Shown: positions 48,287 to 60,110 of the stretch, piece after piece
Layout of the letters: every line of letters begins with the position of its first letter
How positions within the stretch are numbered: position 1 is the first letter of the stretch
DNA from: Archivesica marissinica
Taxonomy: Eukaryota > Mollusca > Bivalvia > Venerida > Vesicomyidae
Assembly (NCBI GenBank): GCA_014843695.1
Contig: CM026390.1
Location: 58,895,053-58,959,052 of the forward strand
Reading direction: 5' to 3'
Length of the DNA: 64,000 bases
The notes under the pieces: model-generated
What the model was told of the DNA's origin: nothing
The model's input: only the letters and a program-made list of their open reading frames with translations
Database searches by the model: none
Translations under genes and position numbers: made by a program

Positions 48287-48504
48287 GATGGATCTGTAGC
48301 CCAGTGGTAACACGCTGGACTGGTAATCCAGGGGTCGCAGGTTCGATCCCCCGTCTGACCCTAATAAAATTAACAGTCTTCAGATGGGACGTTAAACCGA
48401 GGTCTCGTGTCGGTGCTTTACACCGTGCACATAAAAGAACCAGAATAGACTATGGAATGGGTCTCTCTCTGTATCATTGCACTAAATAAACGTAAAACAC
48501 ACAC
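48287..48504 (+). mobile_element. SINE family C copy with shortened tail
   Basis: ATGGATCTGTAGCCCAGTGG, B box GGTTCGATCCCCC and the body to GTATCATTGCACTA are present. The copy then jumps to AATAAACGTAAAACACACAC. It meets a minus-strand copy tail to tail. Confidence 0.88.
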
Positions 48505-48788
48505 ACACGTTTATTTATCGTCGCTACCGGTTGCCCATATGAGGGACGGCTCCTGAAGATATTAGTCATTTTAAATGTTGGAGGATAGTGCATGATACAG
48601 ACAGAGACCCATTCCAGAGTCTCCTCTGGTTCTTTTACGTGCACATTGTAAGCACCGACACGAGACCTCGGTTTAAGGTCCCATCTGAAAGACTGTTAAT
48701 TTTATTAGGATCAGACGGGGGATCGAACCTGCGATCCCTGGATTGCTAGTCCAGCGTGTTACCACTTGACAACAGATCCGTCTGTTCC
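48505..48788 (-). mobile_element. SINE family C copy, full length
   Basis: The minus strand runs from GACGGATCTGTTGTCAAGTG and B box GGTTCGATCCCCC to CATATGGGCAACCGGTAGCG. It is the partner of 48287-48504 in inverted orientation. It ends about 170 bp before exon 1 of the thioredoxin-like gene. Confidence 0.9.
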
Positions 48789-48865
48789 ATAAAATAGTGA
48801 AGCGAAACTATTACACAGGATAGGTCATGCGTAGAATGTGTCATGGATATATATAGCATGCTATC

Positions 48866-48873
48866 TATATATA
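48866..48873 (+). promoter_or_regulatory. Possible TATA box of the nucleoredoxin-like gene
   Basis: TATATATA lies about 90 bp upstream of the ATG at 48960, in a spacing compatible with a short 5' UTR. A second TATATATA at 48848-48855 lies just upstream. This is position-based only. Confidence 0.35.
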
Positions 48874-48959
48874 GCGCAGTTTTCATGTAGGGTGATCACA
48901 TTATAATATTCAGAAAGATTAACAGTACGTGCTTAAAACGCTGCGAGTAAGCATTACAC

Positions 48960-49056
48960 ATGGCAGATACCTTGGCATGTCTGGCGAAATCTGGACAGCT
49001 GGTTGGTAAGGATGGGACCGAATATGTGCTTAATCCGGACGACTACACCAACATCG
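48960..49056 (+). CDS. Nucleoredoxin-like protein, exon 1 (set 2)
   Basis: The ATG opens 32 codons (MADTLACLAKSGQLVGKDGT, EYVLNPDDYTNI) plus the first base of a Gly codon, then GTAAGT. Joined to 60515-60714 and 63726-63860 it gives a 143-residue protein with no interruption, close to the 140-160 residues usual for nucleoredoxin-like/tryparedoxin-like proteins. These are cytosolic thioredoxin-fold oxidoreductases. No signal peptide is seen. MAD-xLACL at the start resembles known nucleoredoxin-like N-termini. The first intron is about 11.5 kb and contains SINE F, the 35-bp array and a LINE. A possible TATA box lies about 90 bp upstream. Confidence 0.85.
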
Positions 49057-49937
49057 GTAAGTTTCGTTTTTATTAGAATTTTACTTAGTATATTTATAAC
49101 ATATAGGGGTTGTCTCAAAACCTCCATACATGGTGTAGGGGTTGTCTCAAAACCTCCATACGTTGTGTAGGGGTTGTCTCAAAACCTCCATACATGGTTA
49201 CGCTATCCTGAAGTAGGCCTATAAATGTTAATGTGTCGAGTTTTGCATTTATAGAATCATAATAAATAAACTACACTCGCCAGATACAAAAAAGAATGTT
49301 ACTGTAATATGAAACACTGATACAATAACACAAGCTATTCAACGGAAACGACTACATACGTGATATAGGCCTAGTCGCTGTTTCATGTTTAGGCCTATCT
49401 GAAATTTGAAATATCAGAGGCGATAGCCTATGGGTTTTTTAGACTGAATGTCTGAGATAGTTAATTACAATAGCCCGAAAGGGTCACTGGACAAGTGGTC
49501 AGTTAAAAGTTCTATATCTTATAAGCTGTTCTAGATATTGACCCTGAATAAATACATTGGCAATAAATAAGAACAAGCATCGTCAACACTCAGTCTTTTT
49601 ATTATCAATTATGCATACATATATATTATCGGTAAATATTGGCCGACGTACGATGTTTAGAAATAGAAACTGAAACGGTATGGGGCTGGGATTCCAGGGA
49701 GCGCTTTGTTCGATCACACATACGACACTGATACTATTAACAATGTTTCAGATGGGGCTGTTGTATCATGTTATGTATATAATGACAATACAATTATTAT
49801 TGTCCATCTGGAGGCGTCGCCCCAAATATCATAATATATTCCTTGAAATACAGGGGCCTAAGTCATATAGTGTGCAGACAGAGACAATCGTACCATTTTA
49901 TTTTCAATTAATTTTTATATACATGATGTATACAGCT

Positions 49938-49978
<41 letters not shown>
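49057..49978. other. Intron sequence with a triple 34-bp repeat
   Basis: TAGGGGTTGTCTCAAAACCT-CCATACATGGTG occurs three times in tandem at about 49106-49200. A (TA)n run lies at 49939-49976. No exon was recognised. Confidence 0.7.
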
Positions 49979-49979
<1 letters not shown>

Positions 49980-50160
49980 TGGCATCCGTGGTCCAGTGGT
50001 AGAGAGTCGGATTTGGAATCGAATGGTACAGGGATCGTCACTCGGCCAGGTCATGTATGTAGTGTCATTGAACTAGGCACCTCAACCGTTTATGTCGGCT
50101 AAGCCTGCTCAGGAAAACATATCACGGTCCCCGCAAGGGGTTTGACATAAATGGAACATG
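49979..50160 (+). mobile_element. SINE family F copy
   Basis: TGGCATCCGTGGTCCAGTGG, a diverged B box (CAGGGATCGTCACTCG), GTAGTGTCATTGAACTAGGC and GGTCCCCGCAAGGGGTTTGA, ending AAATGGAACATGC. The GTACTGGTTAACC segment is deleted. The copy starts directly after a (TA)n run. Confidence 0.85.
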
Positions 50161-50200
50161 CATAACTCGGTGTTGAATGATAAAACATATGCATGAGTGA

Positions 50201-50725
50201 AGTACTGGTTCCTACTTCCTACCCATGAAATGCGGATTACTGGTTCCTACTTCCTACCCATGAAATGCGGATTACTGGTTCCTACTTCCTACCCATGAAA
50301 TGCGGATTACTGATTCCTACTTACTATCCATGAAATGCGGATTACTGGTTCCTACTTCCTACCCATGAAATGCGGATTACTGGTTCCTACTTCTACCCAT
50401 GAAATGCGGATTACTGGTTCCTACTTACTACCCATGAAATGCGGATTACTGGTTCCTACTTCCTACCCATGAAATGCGGATTACTGGTTCCTACTTCCTA
50501 CCCATGAAATGCGGATTACTGGTTCCTACTTACTACCCATGAAATGCGGATTACTGGTTCCTACTTCCTACCCATGAAATGTGGATTACTGGTTCCTACT
50601 TACTACCCATGAAATGCGGATTACTGGTTCCTACTTCCTACCCATGAAATGCGGATTACTGGTTCCTACTTCCTACCCATGAAATGCGGATTACTGGTTC
50701 CTACTTCCTACCCATGAAATGCGGA
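50201..50725. repeat. 35-bp minisatellite array, left part
   Basis: The unit is GCGGATTACTGGTTCCTACT, TCCTACCCATGAAAT, in about 15 copies with a TACTACCC variant. The array stops abruptly at a LINE and resumes with the same unit after the assembly gap at 59291. Confidence 0.96.
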
Positions 50726-51898
50726 CCGCCCCAGCGGCTGGGGGCAAAAGAAATTCACTGCTGCCTGGCTGGTGTGCAGGTTGGGTAAAACCCCCACGAA
50801 ACCAGCCGACCGCGTTCCACCAAAAACATATTCTAAAATTTAAATTCAAATACATATCCTAAAACTAAATAAAGTCTTGAAAAATAAATATACCACAGAA
50901 CTGAAATGTAAAACGCGTTAGAAAATATAAAAATATAACCATTAAAACTGAGAAATTAAATACAAAACAAAACTTTCTAATTTATTAAACTTATGTTTAA
51001 AATATCGTAATACTATACTGTTAGGATTTCAAACACGCGAACAATAAAAACTAAACAAATGAACAAAACGAACGAACAAAACAAACTAGGTTTAACAAAA
51101 ATATAAATAAATGATTTTAAATAAATTAAATCTCTTTAGGTAAATATTTTTCCCTTCCCAAACCCTGCATGTATGTCTTTTCTCTCTATCCTTGCTATAT
51201 CATATATTAACAATGCTCATTTGTTTACCATTTGTGCATGTGGGTAGCGCACGGGACGAAGATTGTAACATTCATCTGTATTTAATACCATTTGTGTTGT
51301 GTACGTTTCACATTTTCTATTCTCGTATCACTATGCACAATTTATACAAAATTGGGAACAAATTTTATCCCACTGTTTGATTATTTGAAATATTTTTCAC
51401 ACGGAATATCCACGTAACATCTTCCAAATAGTTCAGTACTCCAATGTATCATCTAACCGTACTCCAATGTATCATCTAACTAGTAGTATGTTTAGGCCTT
51501 CACCTAGCTTACGAAACATTTTGAAACAAATCGATTAACCCCTTGTCTGTAGGGATACAATATATAGATCATTTTACGTCTGTGATGGTTGGGGTGAAAT
51601 CCCCTGATAAAACAGACGCCACCAGTTTGCCGTAGGTGGCGACCCGTAAACAGGAAATAGGGATTCTGGTAGTTGAGGGGGCTCAGGGATCTCCAGCTCC
51701 TAACACACTACTTCGACCCTGGCTTCGGATAGACGTGGCGTCTGGGTTGGGCCCGGGCCTAGACAATCGGCTAGTCGTGCCTTGCTCTGGAATCGAAAAA
51801 CTTATCTGCCTATCTTTCTTACTATATATGTATCGTCAGATACAAACCGTGTGTTGACTACCTTTTTTCCTTTCTTAAAGTAGATTCATATGAGCGGC
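50726..51898 (+). promoter_or_regulatory. LINE 5' monomer 1
   Basis: CCGCCCCAGCGGCTGGGGGC starts a unit that recurs 1173 bp later. It holds an open 73-codon frame (51636-51857; MATRKQEIGILVVEGAQGSP at its start) that is kept in monomer 2. Tandem 5' units usually act as promoters in LINEs that have them. That role is inferred here. Confidence 0.75.
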
Positions 51899-53072
51899 CC
51901 GCCCCAGCGGCTGGGGGCAAAAGAAATTCACTGCTGCCTGGCTGGTGTGCAGGTTGGGTAAAACTCCCACGAATCCAGCCGACCGCGTTCCACCAAAAAC
52001 ATATTCTAAAATTTAAATTCAAATACATATCCTAAAACTAAATAAAGTCTTGAAAAATAAATATACCACAGAACTGAAATGTAAAACGCGTTAGAAAATA
52101 TAAAAATATAACCATTAAAACTGAGAAATTAAATACAAAAAAAAACTTTCTAAGTTATTAAACTTATGTTTAAAATATCGTAATACTATACTGTTAGGAT
52201 TTCAAACACACGAACAATAAAATTAAACAAAAACAAATGAACAAAACAAACGAACAAAACAAACTAGGTTTAACAAAAATATAAATAAATGATTTTAAAT
52301 AAATTAAATCTCTTTAGGTAAATATTTTTCCCTTCCCAAACCCTGCATGTATGTCTTTTCTCTCTATCCTTGCTATATCATACATTAACATGCTCATTTG
52401 TTTACCATTTGTGCCTGTGGGTAGCGCACGGGACGAAGATTGTAACATTCATCTGTATTTATCACCATTTGTGTTGTGTACGTTTTCACATTTTCTATTC
52501 TCGTATCACTATGCACAATTTATACAAAATTGGGAACAAATTTTATCCCACTGTTTGATTATTTGAAATATTTTTCACATGGAATATCCACGTAACATCT
52601 TCCAAATAGTTCAGTACTCCAATGTATCATCTAACCGTACTCCAATGTATCATCTAACTAGTAGTATGTTTAGGCCTTCACCTAGCTTACGAAACATTTT
52701 GAAACAAATCGATTAACCCCTTGTCTGTAGGGATACAATATATAGATCATTTTACGTCTGTGATGGTTGGGGCGAAATCCCCTGATAAAACAGACGCCAC
52801 CAGTTTGCCGTAGGTGGCGACCCGTAAACCGGAAATAGGGATTCTGGTAGTTGAGGGGGCTCAGGGATCTCCAGCTCCTAACACACTACTTCGACCCTGG
52901 CTTCGGATAGACGTGGCGTCTGGGTTGGGCCCGGGCCTAGACAATCGGCTAGTCGTGCCTTGCTCTGGAATCGAAAAACTTATCTGCCTATCTTTCTTAC
53001 TAAATATGTATCGTCAGATACAAACCGTGTGTTGACTACCTTTTTTCCTTTCTTAAAGTAGATTCTTATGAG
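51899..53072 (+). promoter_or_regulatory. LINE 5' monomer 2
   Basis: Near-identical to monomer 1, with few substitutions and small indels (for example around 52140 and 52220). The 73-codon frame is again intact (52814-53035). The last bases lead into a single-copy leader before ORF1. Confidence 0.75.
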
Positions 53073-53282
53073 CGGCGGCTTAACGGGTTAATCGATGGAT
53101 AGATAGGGGATCTGTGTGACTGTCCAGTTACTGGCAGGATCACAGTTTCCTCTACTATCAGTAGAGTATGACAGAAGAGTAGCATTAACGCTAGAGGTAG
53201 GAAAACCACCTCTAAACTGCGTTCCCTGGTAGGACTCCGAGGCGGGTGGTGCCCTCTTCTGTTGAACATCAAAACAATAACC

Positions 53283-54486
53283 ATGGCTTCCCAAAATTCC
53301 CTAAAACGACCACGACCATCAGACGAATCAGAAATACCACTTAAAGCGTATCCAAAATTCTTCATTATTGAATCAGAAATGCATGGAAAAAAAATTGGCT
53401 CACTATCTCCATTTGTTATCGAAAAATCATTGGAAAGTTTAATTGGATCACCAAAATCTGTAAAAAAACTAAGAAACCAAACGTTACTTATTGAAACTAA
53501 ATCCAGATCACAAACTGAAAATATTTTAAAAATAAAACATATACGACATTGATGTTACTATAACGGAACACAGATCTCTAAACAGTTCCAAAGGTATAAT
53601 CAAAGATCACATTTTAAAAGGAGTCTCGAACGAAGATATTGTTAAAAAATTAACTCCACAAGGCGTCACTCAAGCTAAAAGATTCATGTACAAAAAAGAC
53701 GGCCAATTTTTTGAAACTAATACAATTTTATTAACCTTCAACAACACAGTTATTCCACCAAATCTGAAAATCTTTTATAGAAATATAAATGTCGAATTAT
53801 ATATACCAAATCCACTTCGATGTTTCAACTGCCAAAAATTTGGCCACCATGAAGACAACTGTAAAATTACAAAATACTCCATTTGTGAAAATTGTGGTAT
53901 GGGTGAAAACGATCACCTTACCGCAGATTGCCCCAATCAATCAAAATGCGTAAACTGTAAAAAAGATCACATCTCAAAATCGAACAAATGCGAAACTTGG
54001 ATAAAAGAAAAAGAAATCATGAAAATAAAGTGCTCACAAAATATCTATTACTTCGAAGCAAGGAAAATTCAGGAAAATAAACCAGATATATCATACTCTA
54101 AAATAGTTCAATCAGCAATAAATAAGCCAATAATGAAAAATGCATACACTCAAACTGAAATTATTACTGAAATTATTACCGAAAAATCCGAAGCCAAAAA
54201 CAGTTCCAATGACAAAACAAAAACGCACTTATCTTCTCAATCCTCATCCCAATCAACATCTCGTAAATCCCGATCAACATCTGTTATTAAATCAAACTCG
54301 TCACAGAGTAAAACGAACCAACAAAAAAACCCAAATAAACCAAATGGACCTAGCAACCTGAAACAAAACTCAGATAGACCACCGAAGGGATCAGTGGATC
54401 CCATAAAACAATCGAATAAATTCTCTTCATTAGAACATGAAGACATGGAGCTGGTACCAGATCCACCTCCAAACACTAAAATGTAA
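53283..54486 (+). pseudogene. LINE ORF1, gag-like nucleic-acid-binding protein (frameshifted)
   Basis: The ATG at 53283 opens MASQNSLKRPRPSDESEIPL and runs to TGA at 53550-53552. A one-base loss in an A run near 53533-53538 explains the break, because the continuation in the next frame starts immediately (YDIDVTITEHRSLN) and runs to TAA at 54484-54486. The second part has three zinc knuckles: CFNCQKFGHHEDNC, CENCG...HLTADC and CVNCKKDHISKSNKC. A serine- and asparagine-rich C-terminal tail follows. In I- and Jockey-type LINEs this protein coats the element RNA. Confidence 0.85.
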
Positions 54487-54526
54487 TCTTTTTATGTACC
54501 ATTTTTTAATCTTCTCTCCGTAAATA

Positions 54527-57500
54527 ATGGATAAGAATAATACAATAATACAATGGAACTGTCGGGGACTAAAAGCAAACTATAATGAGATTTTAATACT
54601 TATATCTCTGCTTTCACCAAATATCCTTTGTTTGCAAGAAACTTTCCTAAAACCGACTGACAATATATATTTTAAGGATTTTATCATGTTTAATTTTATA
54701 AATAATGATTGTCAAAAGGCATCTGGTGGATCATCCATTCTCATAAACAAGACTGTTCCACATAGTAAAATAGACTTGACTACAAATTTACAGGCCATTG
54801 CTGCCAAGGTTACACTTTCAAAAACATTTACAATTTGTTCCATTTATATACCTCCAAACTCGCCATTAAAACAAAATGATTTAGAGAATCTTGTTGAACA
54901 ATTACCTCACCCTTTTATGTTAGTTGGAGATTTCAATGGACATAGTAAACTATGGTGATGTACAAATATCAATAATAAAGGAAAAATAATAGAAGACTTT
55001 ATAACTGAAAATGATCTTTGTCTATTAAATGATAACAAATCGACATACCTTCATCCTGCCACAGGACATTTTTCTGCTTTAGATTTATGTATATGTCATC
55101 CAAACATTTTCTTAGATTTTGAATGGTCCGTACATGATGACCTACATGGAAGTGACCACTTCCCAATTGTAATCACAGAAATAAACAAATCAAAAGATGA
55201 ATTTTTACCCACAATGGAATCTACAAAAAGCTAATTGGGAAAAATTCCAAATTTTATGCAGAGAACATTTGATATTGGAAAAGATTGGGAACGAGGATCC
55301 AATCACCTCGTTTTCGAATTCACTTTTAAAAATTTCAACGGAATGCATTCCGAAATCCTCTACATCTTCTAAAAGAATTAGACCATGGTTTAATGACGAT
55401 TGTAAAAATGTTATAAATAAACGAAAGAATGCATTGCGTAAATTTAATAAAACTCCCAAAAAAGCAAATCTCTTAAACACACAAATTACACGAGCAAAAG
55501 CTCGAAGAACTATAAAAAATGCAAAAAGCACTTCATGGCAAAAATATGTATCTACTATAAACTCTAATACATCAATGAAAAGGGTTTGGAATATGGTAGC
55601 AAAAATAAATGGCAAGAGGAAAAGCTCAAAAATTGTTCATCTAAATACATCTAATAATAGAACCCATTTAACAAAAAAAGACATATCCAATGTTTTAGGT
55701 GAAAACTTTCAAAACAACTTTTCAACTTCAAACTATAATGAGAAGTTTCAGAAATTTAAAACTGAGAAAGAGAAAGAAAAAATTGATTTTCATTCTAGAA
55801 ATGAAGAAAAATATAATCTACCATTCAATATGTCAGAACTCGAAACTGCTCTACAAAGAACAAAAGAAACGGCCACAGGTCCAGATCAAATCCATTATCA
55901 AATTATAAAACATTTACCAAATAATGCAATGATAACTCTTTTAGATATTTTTAATATGACGTGGGAAAGTGAGAACTTTCCCAAAGAATGGAGTGAAGCC
56001 ATAATCATTCCTATTCCCAAACCAGGAAAAGATCATACAAATCCCACAAATTCTCGTCCCATCGCACTAACTAGTTGTCTATGTAAAACCATGGAGAGAA
56101 TGATTAACGATAGACTTGTTTGGTTCTTGGAATCAAACAGTTTGATTACGAGTTACCAAACGGGTTTTCGGAAATATAAATGTACAACTGATCATCTAGT
56201 AAGACTAGAAACTTATATTCGTAATGCCTTCATCAAAAAAGAACATTTGGTAGCAGTTTTTTTCGATTTAGAAAAGGCATATGATACCACATGGAAATAT
56301 GGTATCCTCAAAGATTTACACGATTTTGGTCTGAAAGGCCACTTGCCAAATTTTATTGCCAATTTTTTATCAAATAGAAATTTTATAGTAAGAATTGGCT
56401 CAACGCTCTCCGATACATACAAACAAGAGCAAGGGGTGCCTCAAGGTAGTATTTTATCCCCAACACTTTTTAATATTAAAATTAATAGCATTGTGAAATG
56501 TTTAAACGAAACAGATTGCTCCTTATATGTAGATGATTTTGTAATGTTCTACAAATCTAAAAATATGGAAACCATTGAACAAAAACTCCAACAATGTCTA
56601 CATAAACTTGAAGATTGGGCAAACGAAAATGGTTTCAAATTCTCTAAAATTAAAACTCAATGCGTACATTTCTGTCAATTGAGAGGATTACATCCAGATC
56701 CAAATTTAACAATTTACGGTTCACAAATTCCTGTAGTAGAAGAAGTAAAATTCCTAGGACTTATATTTGACAAAACATTAACATTCATACCTCATATAAA
56801 TTATCTACGGACGAAATGTCTAAAAGCTCTAAATATTTTGAAGTTGCTCTCCAATACAAATTGGGGAAGCGATTGTCCAGTTCTTATAAATCTATACAGA
56901 TCACTTATCCGTTCCAAACTGGATTACGGATCCATTGTGTATGGATCGGCGAGAAAATCCTACTTGAAAAAGTTAGATACAATACATCATCAAGGTCTAC
57001 GACTGGCTCTAGGAGCTTTTCGCACATCTCCCGTAGAAAGCTTATATGCTGAAACAAATGAACCCTCTTTATACATACGGAGAGAGAAACTCTCGTTACA
57101 ATATACAACCAAACTAGCTGCAAATCCAAAAAATCCTGCATTCAATTGCGTTTTCGAGCCTAAAAACAAAATAGTTTACGGAAACTCTCCATCCGCCATA
57201 AAACCACTAGGTCTCCGTATTAAACCATTATTAGTAGAAGCAAAAATAGATACAATTATACAAGAAAACAAGTTGTTAAATAAAGAACCGTGGACTTTGA
57301 CGACCCCAAACATTATTTTAGATCTTCATTTGTATGAGAATAAGAAAAGTGAAACTAGTCCAGATATTTTTAAAACAAAATTTTTAGAAATAAAATCTAA
57401 ATATAAAGATTATATATCCATCTACACAGATGGCTCAAAAAGACTTGAAAAGGTTGCATGTGCAGCAGTTACCCATACTAAATCAAGTACTGTAAGATAC

Positions 57501-58207
57501 CTGATGACAGTTCAATTTTCTCTGCAGAAACACAAGCTATCGACCTAGCTCTTTCCCTTATAACTGTTAACGAAAACGACAAATTTATTATATTTTCCGA
57601 CTCTTTGTCGGTTTTAACATCTCGAAAACAACCAAACCATTCCAACCCCCTAATTCAACAAATCTTTAAAAGATACATATCTATTAGCTCCTCAAAAACT
57701 GTTGTTTTTTGTTGGATTCCCAGTCATATAAACATACGAGGAAATGATGAAGCTGATTTTCTAGCAAAGTCTGCTTTAGACTTGACAATAACAAACTCTA
57801 AAATACCGCATACGGATTTAAAATCCAATATTAGGAAATATGTCGATAGTAAATGTCAAATAAATTGGGACAAACAAGTTGGAAATAAGTTACATGAAAT
57901 TAAACCCATATTTTCAAGTACATATCGTACAAAACTAAACCGAAACGAACAAGTTCGTTTGACTCGGTGTCGTATTGGACACACTTGGATTACACATTCT
58001 TATATTTTAAATGCAGAAGAACAACCCATATGTATTCCTTGTGATGAGATATTCACAGTGAAGCACTTTTTGCTCCACTGTGCCGACCTCATCTTTACAA
58101 GGAATGCATACTTTAATACAAATAGTATACAAGAATTATTCGATTCAGTACTGCCAAGTACAATATTAGATTTTTTAAAAGAAACTCACCTTATAAATAG
58201 ATTATAA
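54527..58207 (+). pseudogene. LINE ORF2: endonuclease, reverse transcriptase, RNase H (disrupted)
   Basis: The order of domains is as follows. Apurinic-type endonuclease 54527-55190: IIQWNCRGLK, LCLQETF, LVGDFNGHSKLW, and after a TGA at 54956-54958 GSDHFPIV. Reverse transcriptase in 55197-57548: AIIIPIPKPGKDHTNPTNSR, FFDLEKAYDTTW, GVPQGSILSPTLF and the catalytic SLYVDDFVMFY. RNase H: ISIYTDGSK, then after a frameshift near 57500 SAET, FSDSLS and NDEADFLAKSA, so the Asp-Glu-Asp-Asp set is present. The C-terminus has CIPCDEIFTVKHFLLHC. Lesions seen are the TGA at 54956, a one-base loss in the T run near 55203, and a frameshift near 57500. The element moves by nicking DNA and copying its RNA in place, but this copy is inactive. 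Confidence 0.9.
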
Positions 58208-58290
58208 TGCAACTTATTGTGATTATCGAGTATATATATTATTTAAAATGTAACCTTTTAACATAGATCACGTTTTTAAACAATTTTTAT

Positions 58291-59290
58291 NNNNNNNNNN
58301 NNNNNNNNNNNNNNNNNNNNNNNNNNNNNNNNNNNNNNNNNNNNNNNNNNNNNNNNNNNNNNNNNNNNNNNNNNNNNNNNNNNNNNNNNNNNNNNNNNNN
58401 NNNNNNNNNNNNNNNNNNNNNNNNNNNNNNNNNNNNNNNNNNNNNNNNNNNNNNNNNNNNNNNNNNNNNNNNNNNNNNNNNNNNNNNNNNNNNNNNNNNN
58501 NNNNNNNNNNNNNNNNNNNNNNNNNNNNNNNNNNNNNNNNNNNNNNNNNNNNNNNNNNNNNNNNNNNNNNNNNNNNNNNNNNNNNNNNNNNNNNNNNNNN
58601 NNNNNNNNNNNNNNNNNNNNNNNNNNNNNNNNNNNNNNNNNNNNNNNNNNNNNNNNNNNNNNNNNNNNNNNNNNNNNNNNNNNNNNNNNNNNNNNNNNNN
58701 NNNNNNNNNNNNNNNNNNNNNNNNNNNNNNNNNNNNNNNNNNNNNNNNNNNNNNNNNNNNNNNNNNNNNNNNNNNNNNNNNNNNNNNNNNNNNNNNNNNN
58801 NNNNNNNNNNNNNNNNNNNNNNNNNNNNNNNNNNNNNNNNNNNNNNNNNNNNNNNNNNNNNNNNNNNNNNNNNNNNNNNNNNNNNNNNNNNNNNNNNNNN
58901 NNNNNNNNNNNNNNNNNNNNNNNNNNNNNNNNNNNNNNNNNNNNNNNNNNNNNNNNNNNNNNNNNNNNNNNNNNNNNNNNNNNNNNNNNNNNNNNNNNNN
59001 NNNNNNNNNNNNNNNNNNNNNNNNNNNNNNNNNNNNNNNNNNNNNNNNNNNNNNNNNNNNNNNNNNNNNNNNNNNNNNNNNNNNNNNNNNNNNNNNNNNN
59101 NNNNNNNNNNNNNNNNNNNNNNNNNNNNNNNNNNNNNNNNNNNNNNNNNNNNNNNNNNNNNNNNNNNNNNNNNNNNNNNNNNNNNNNNNNNNNNNNNNNN
59201 NNNNNNNNNNNNNNNNNNNNNNNNNNNNNNNNNNNNNNNNNNNNNNNNNNNNNNNNNNNNNNNNNNNNNNNNNNNNNNNNNNNNNNNNNN
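58291..59290. other. Assembly gap of exactly 1000 N
   Basis: The gap hides the LINE 3' end and the array junction. The round number suggests a placeholder, so the true size is unknown. Confidence 0.99.
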
Positions 59291-59583
59291 GAAATGCGGA
59301 TTACTGGTTCCTACTTCCTACCCATGAAATGCGGATTACTGGTTCCTACTTCCTACCCATGAAATGCGGATTACTGGTTCCTACTTCCTACCCATGAAAT
59401 GCGGATTACTGGTTCCTACTTACTACCCATGAAATGTGGATTACTGGTTCCTACTTCCTACCCATGAAATGCGGATTACTGGTTCCTACTTACTACCCAT
59501 GAAATGCGGATTACTGGTTCCTACTTACTACCCATGAAATGCGGATTACTGGTTCCTATTTCCTACCCATGAAATGCGGATTA
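59291..59583. repeat. 35-bp minisatellite array, right part
   Basis: The same GCGGATTACTGGTTCCTACT unit as at 50201-50725, with about 8 copies visible after the gap. It ends at GCGGATTATCTTCTCTC. Confidence 0.96.
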
Positions 59584-59783
59584 TCTTCTCTCTGACACAA
59601 CAGAACAATATGTGCGCATGCGCGCGCGCAAGTGCGTAGACAAATTTCACTGAACATGCATTCCAAACTGCTTGCATTCAGAAGGTCCTTAATCTGAGAT
59701 GCCTCCATCTCCTTTCCATCCGACAGTGCTATATTGGCGTAGAAATAAAGGAGTATATATTGCCTTTGCACAACTTACTAGCA

Positions 59784-59945
59784 GGGGTCTCCGTTGCCCA
59801 GTGGTTAAGGTCGTTGAATTCAAATCACTTACCCCTGACCGCTGTTGGTTCCCTGGAATTATTTTATAACTCTGCCCGTAATGCCACCCGGGGCCTTCAT
59901 TCACCATTCGTCATATGATCTAAGCTGTCGGTGCTAATTTAAACT
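59784..59945 (+). mobile_element. Possible SINE family G copy
   Basis: GTCTCCGTTGCCCAGTGGTT resembles a tRNA A-box head, and GCTGTTGGTTCCCTGG could be a B box. Only one copy is present in the window, so the boundaries are a guess. Confidence 0.4.
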
Positions 59946-60010
59946 CCCAAAACAGACAAAACAAGAAAAACTATTATAGGACGATTGAAAATTCACTCTG
60001 CACAATACAC

Positions 60011-60110
60011 ATTCGGATCACAGGGATTCGGCACGTTTGGGGGTACTAGTACCTGTACTTAAATATATATACTAGTACCCCCAAACGTGCCGAATCCCTG
60101 TGATTCGGAT
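60011..60110. mobile_element. 84-bp minimal hAT-type MITE with 8-bp TSD
   Basis: The element is 60019-60102, with both ends of the 2321-3321 foldback family (CACAGGGATTCGGCACGTTT and its complement). Only about 16 bp lies between the arms. The direct repeat ATTCGGAT lies at 60011-60018 and 60103-60110. Confidence 0.92.

Larger units (their letters stand above)
50726..58290 (+). mobile_element. I/Nimbus-type LINE inserted in the 35-bp array
   Basis: The element has two 1173-bp 5' monomers, ORF1 (gag-like with zinc knuckles) and ORF2 (APE endonuclease, reverse transcriptase, RNase H, C-terminal CCHC). The RNase H domain separates the I-type group from Jockey and CR1. ORF1 has one frameshift, and ORF2 has one nonsense codon and two frameshifts, so this copy cannot make its proteins. 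The 3' end runs into a 1000-N gap. The flanking array on both sides shows that it inserted into the minisatellite. Confidence 0.88.

Noticed and set aside
54237..54476. Minus-strand 79-codon frame
   Set aside because: It is a shadow of the Ser/Asn-rich end of LINE ORF1.
58291..59290. A real 1000-bp unknown sequence
   Set aside because: The exact length of 1000 N indicates a placeholder gap.
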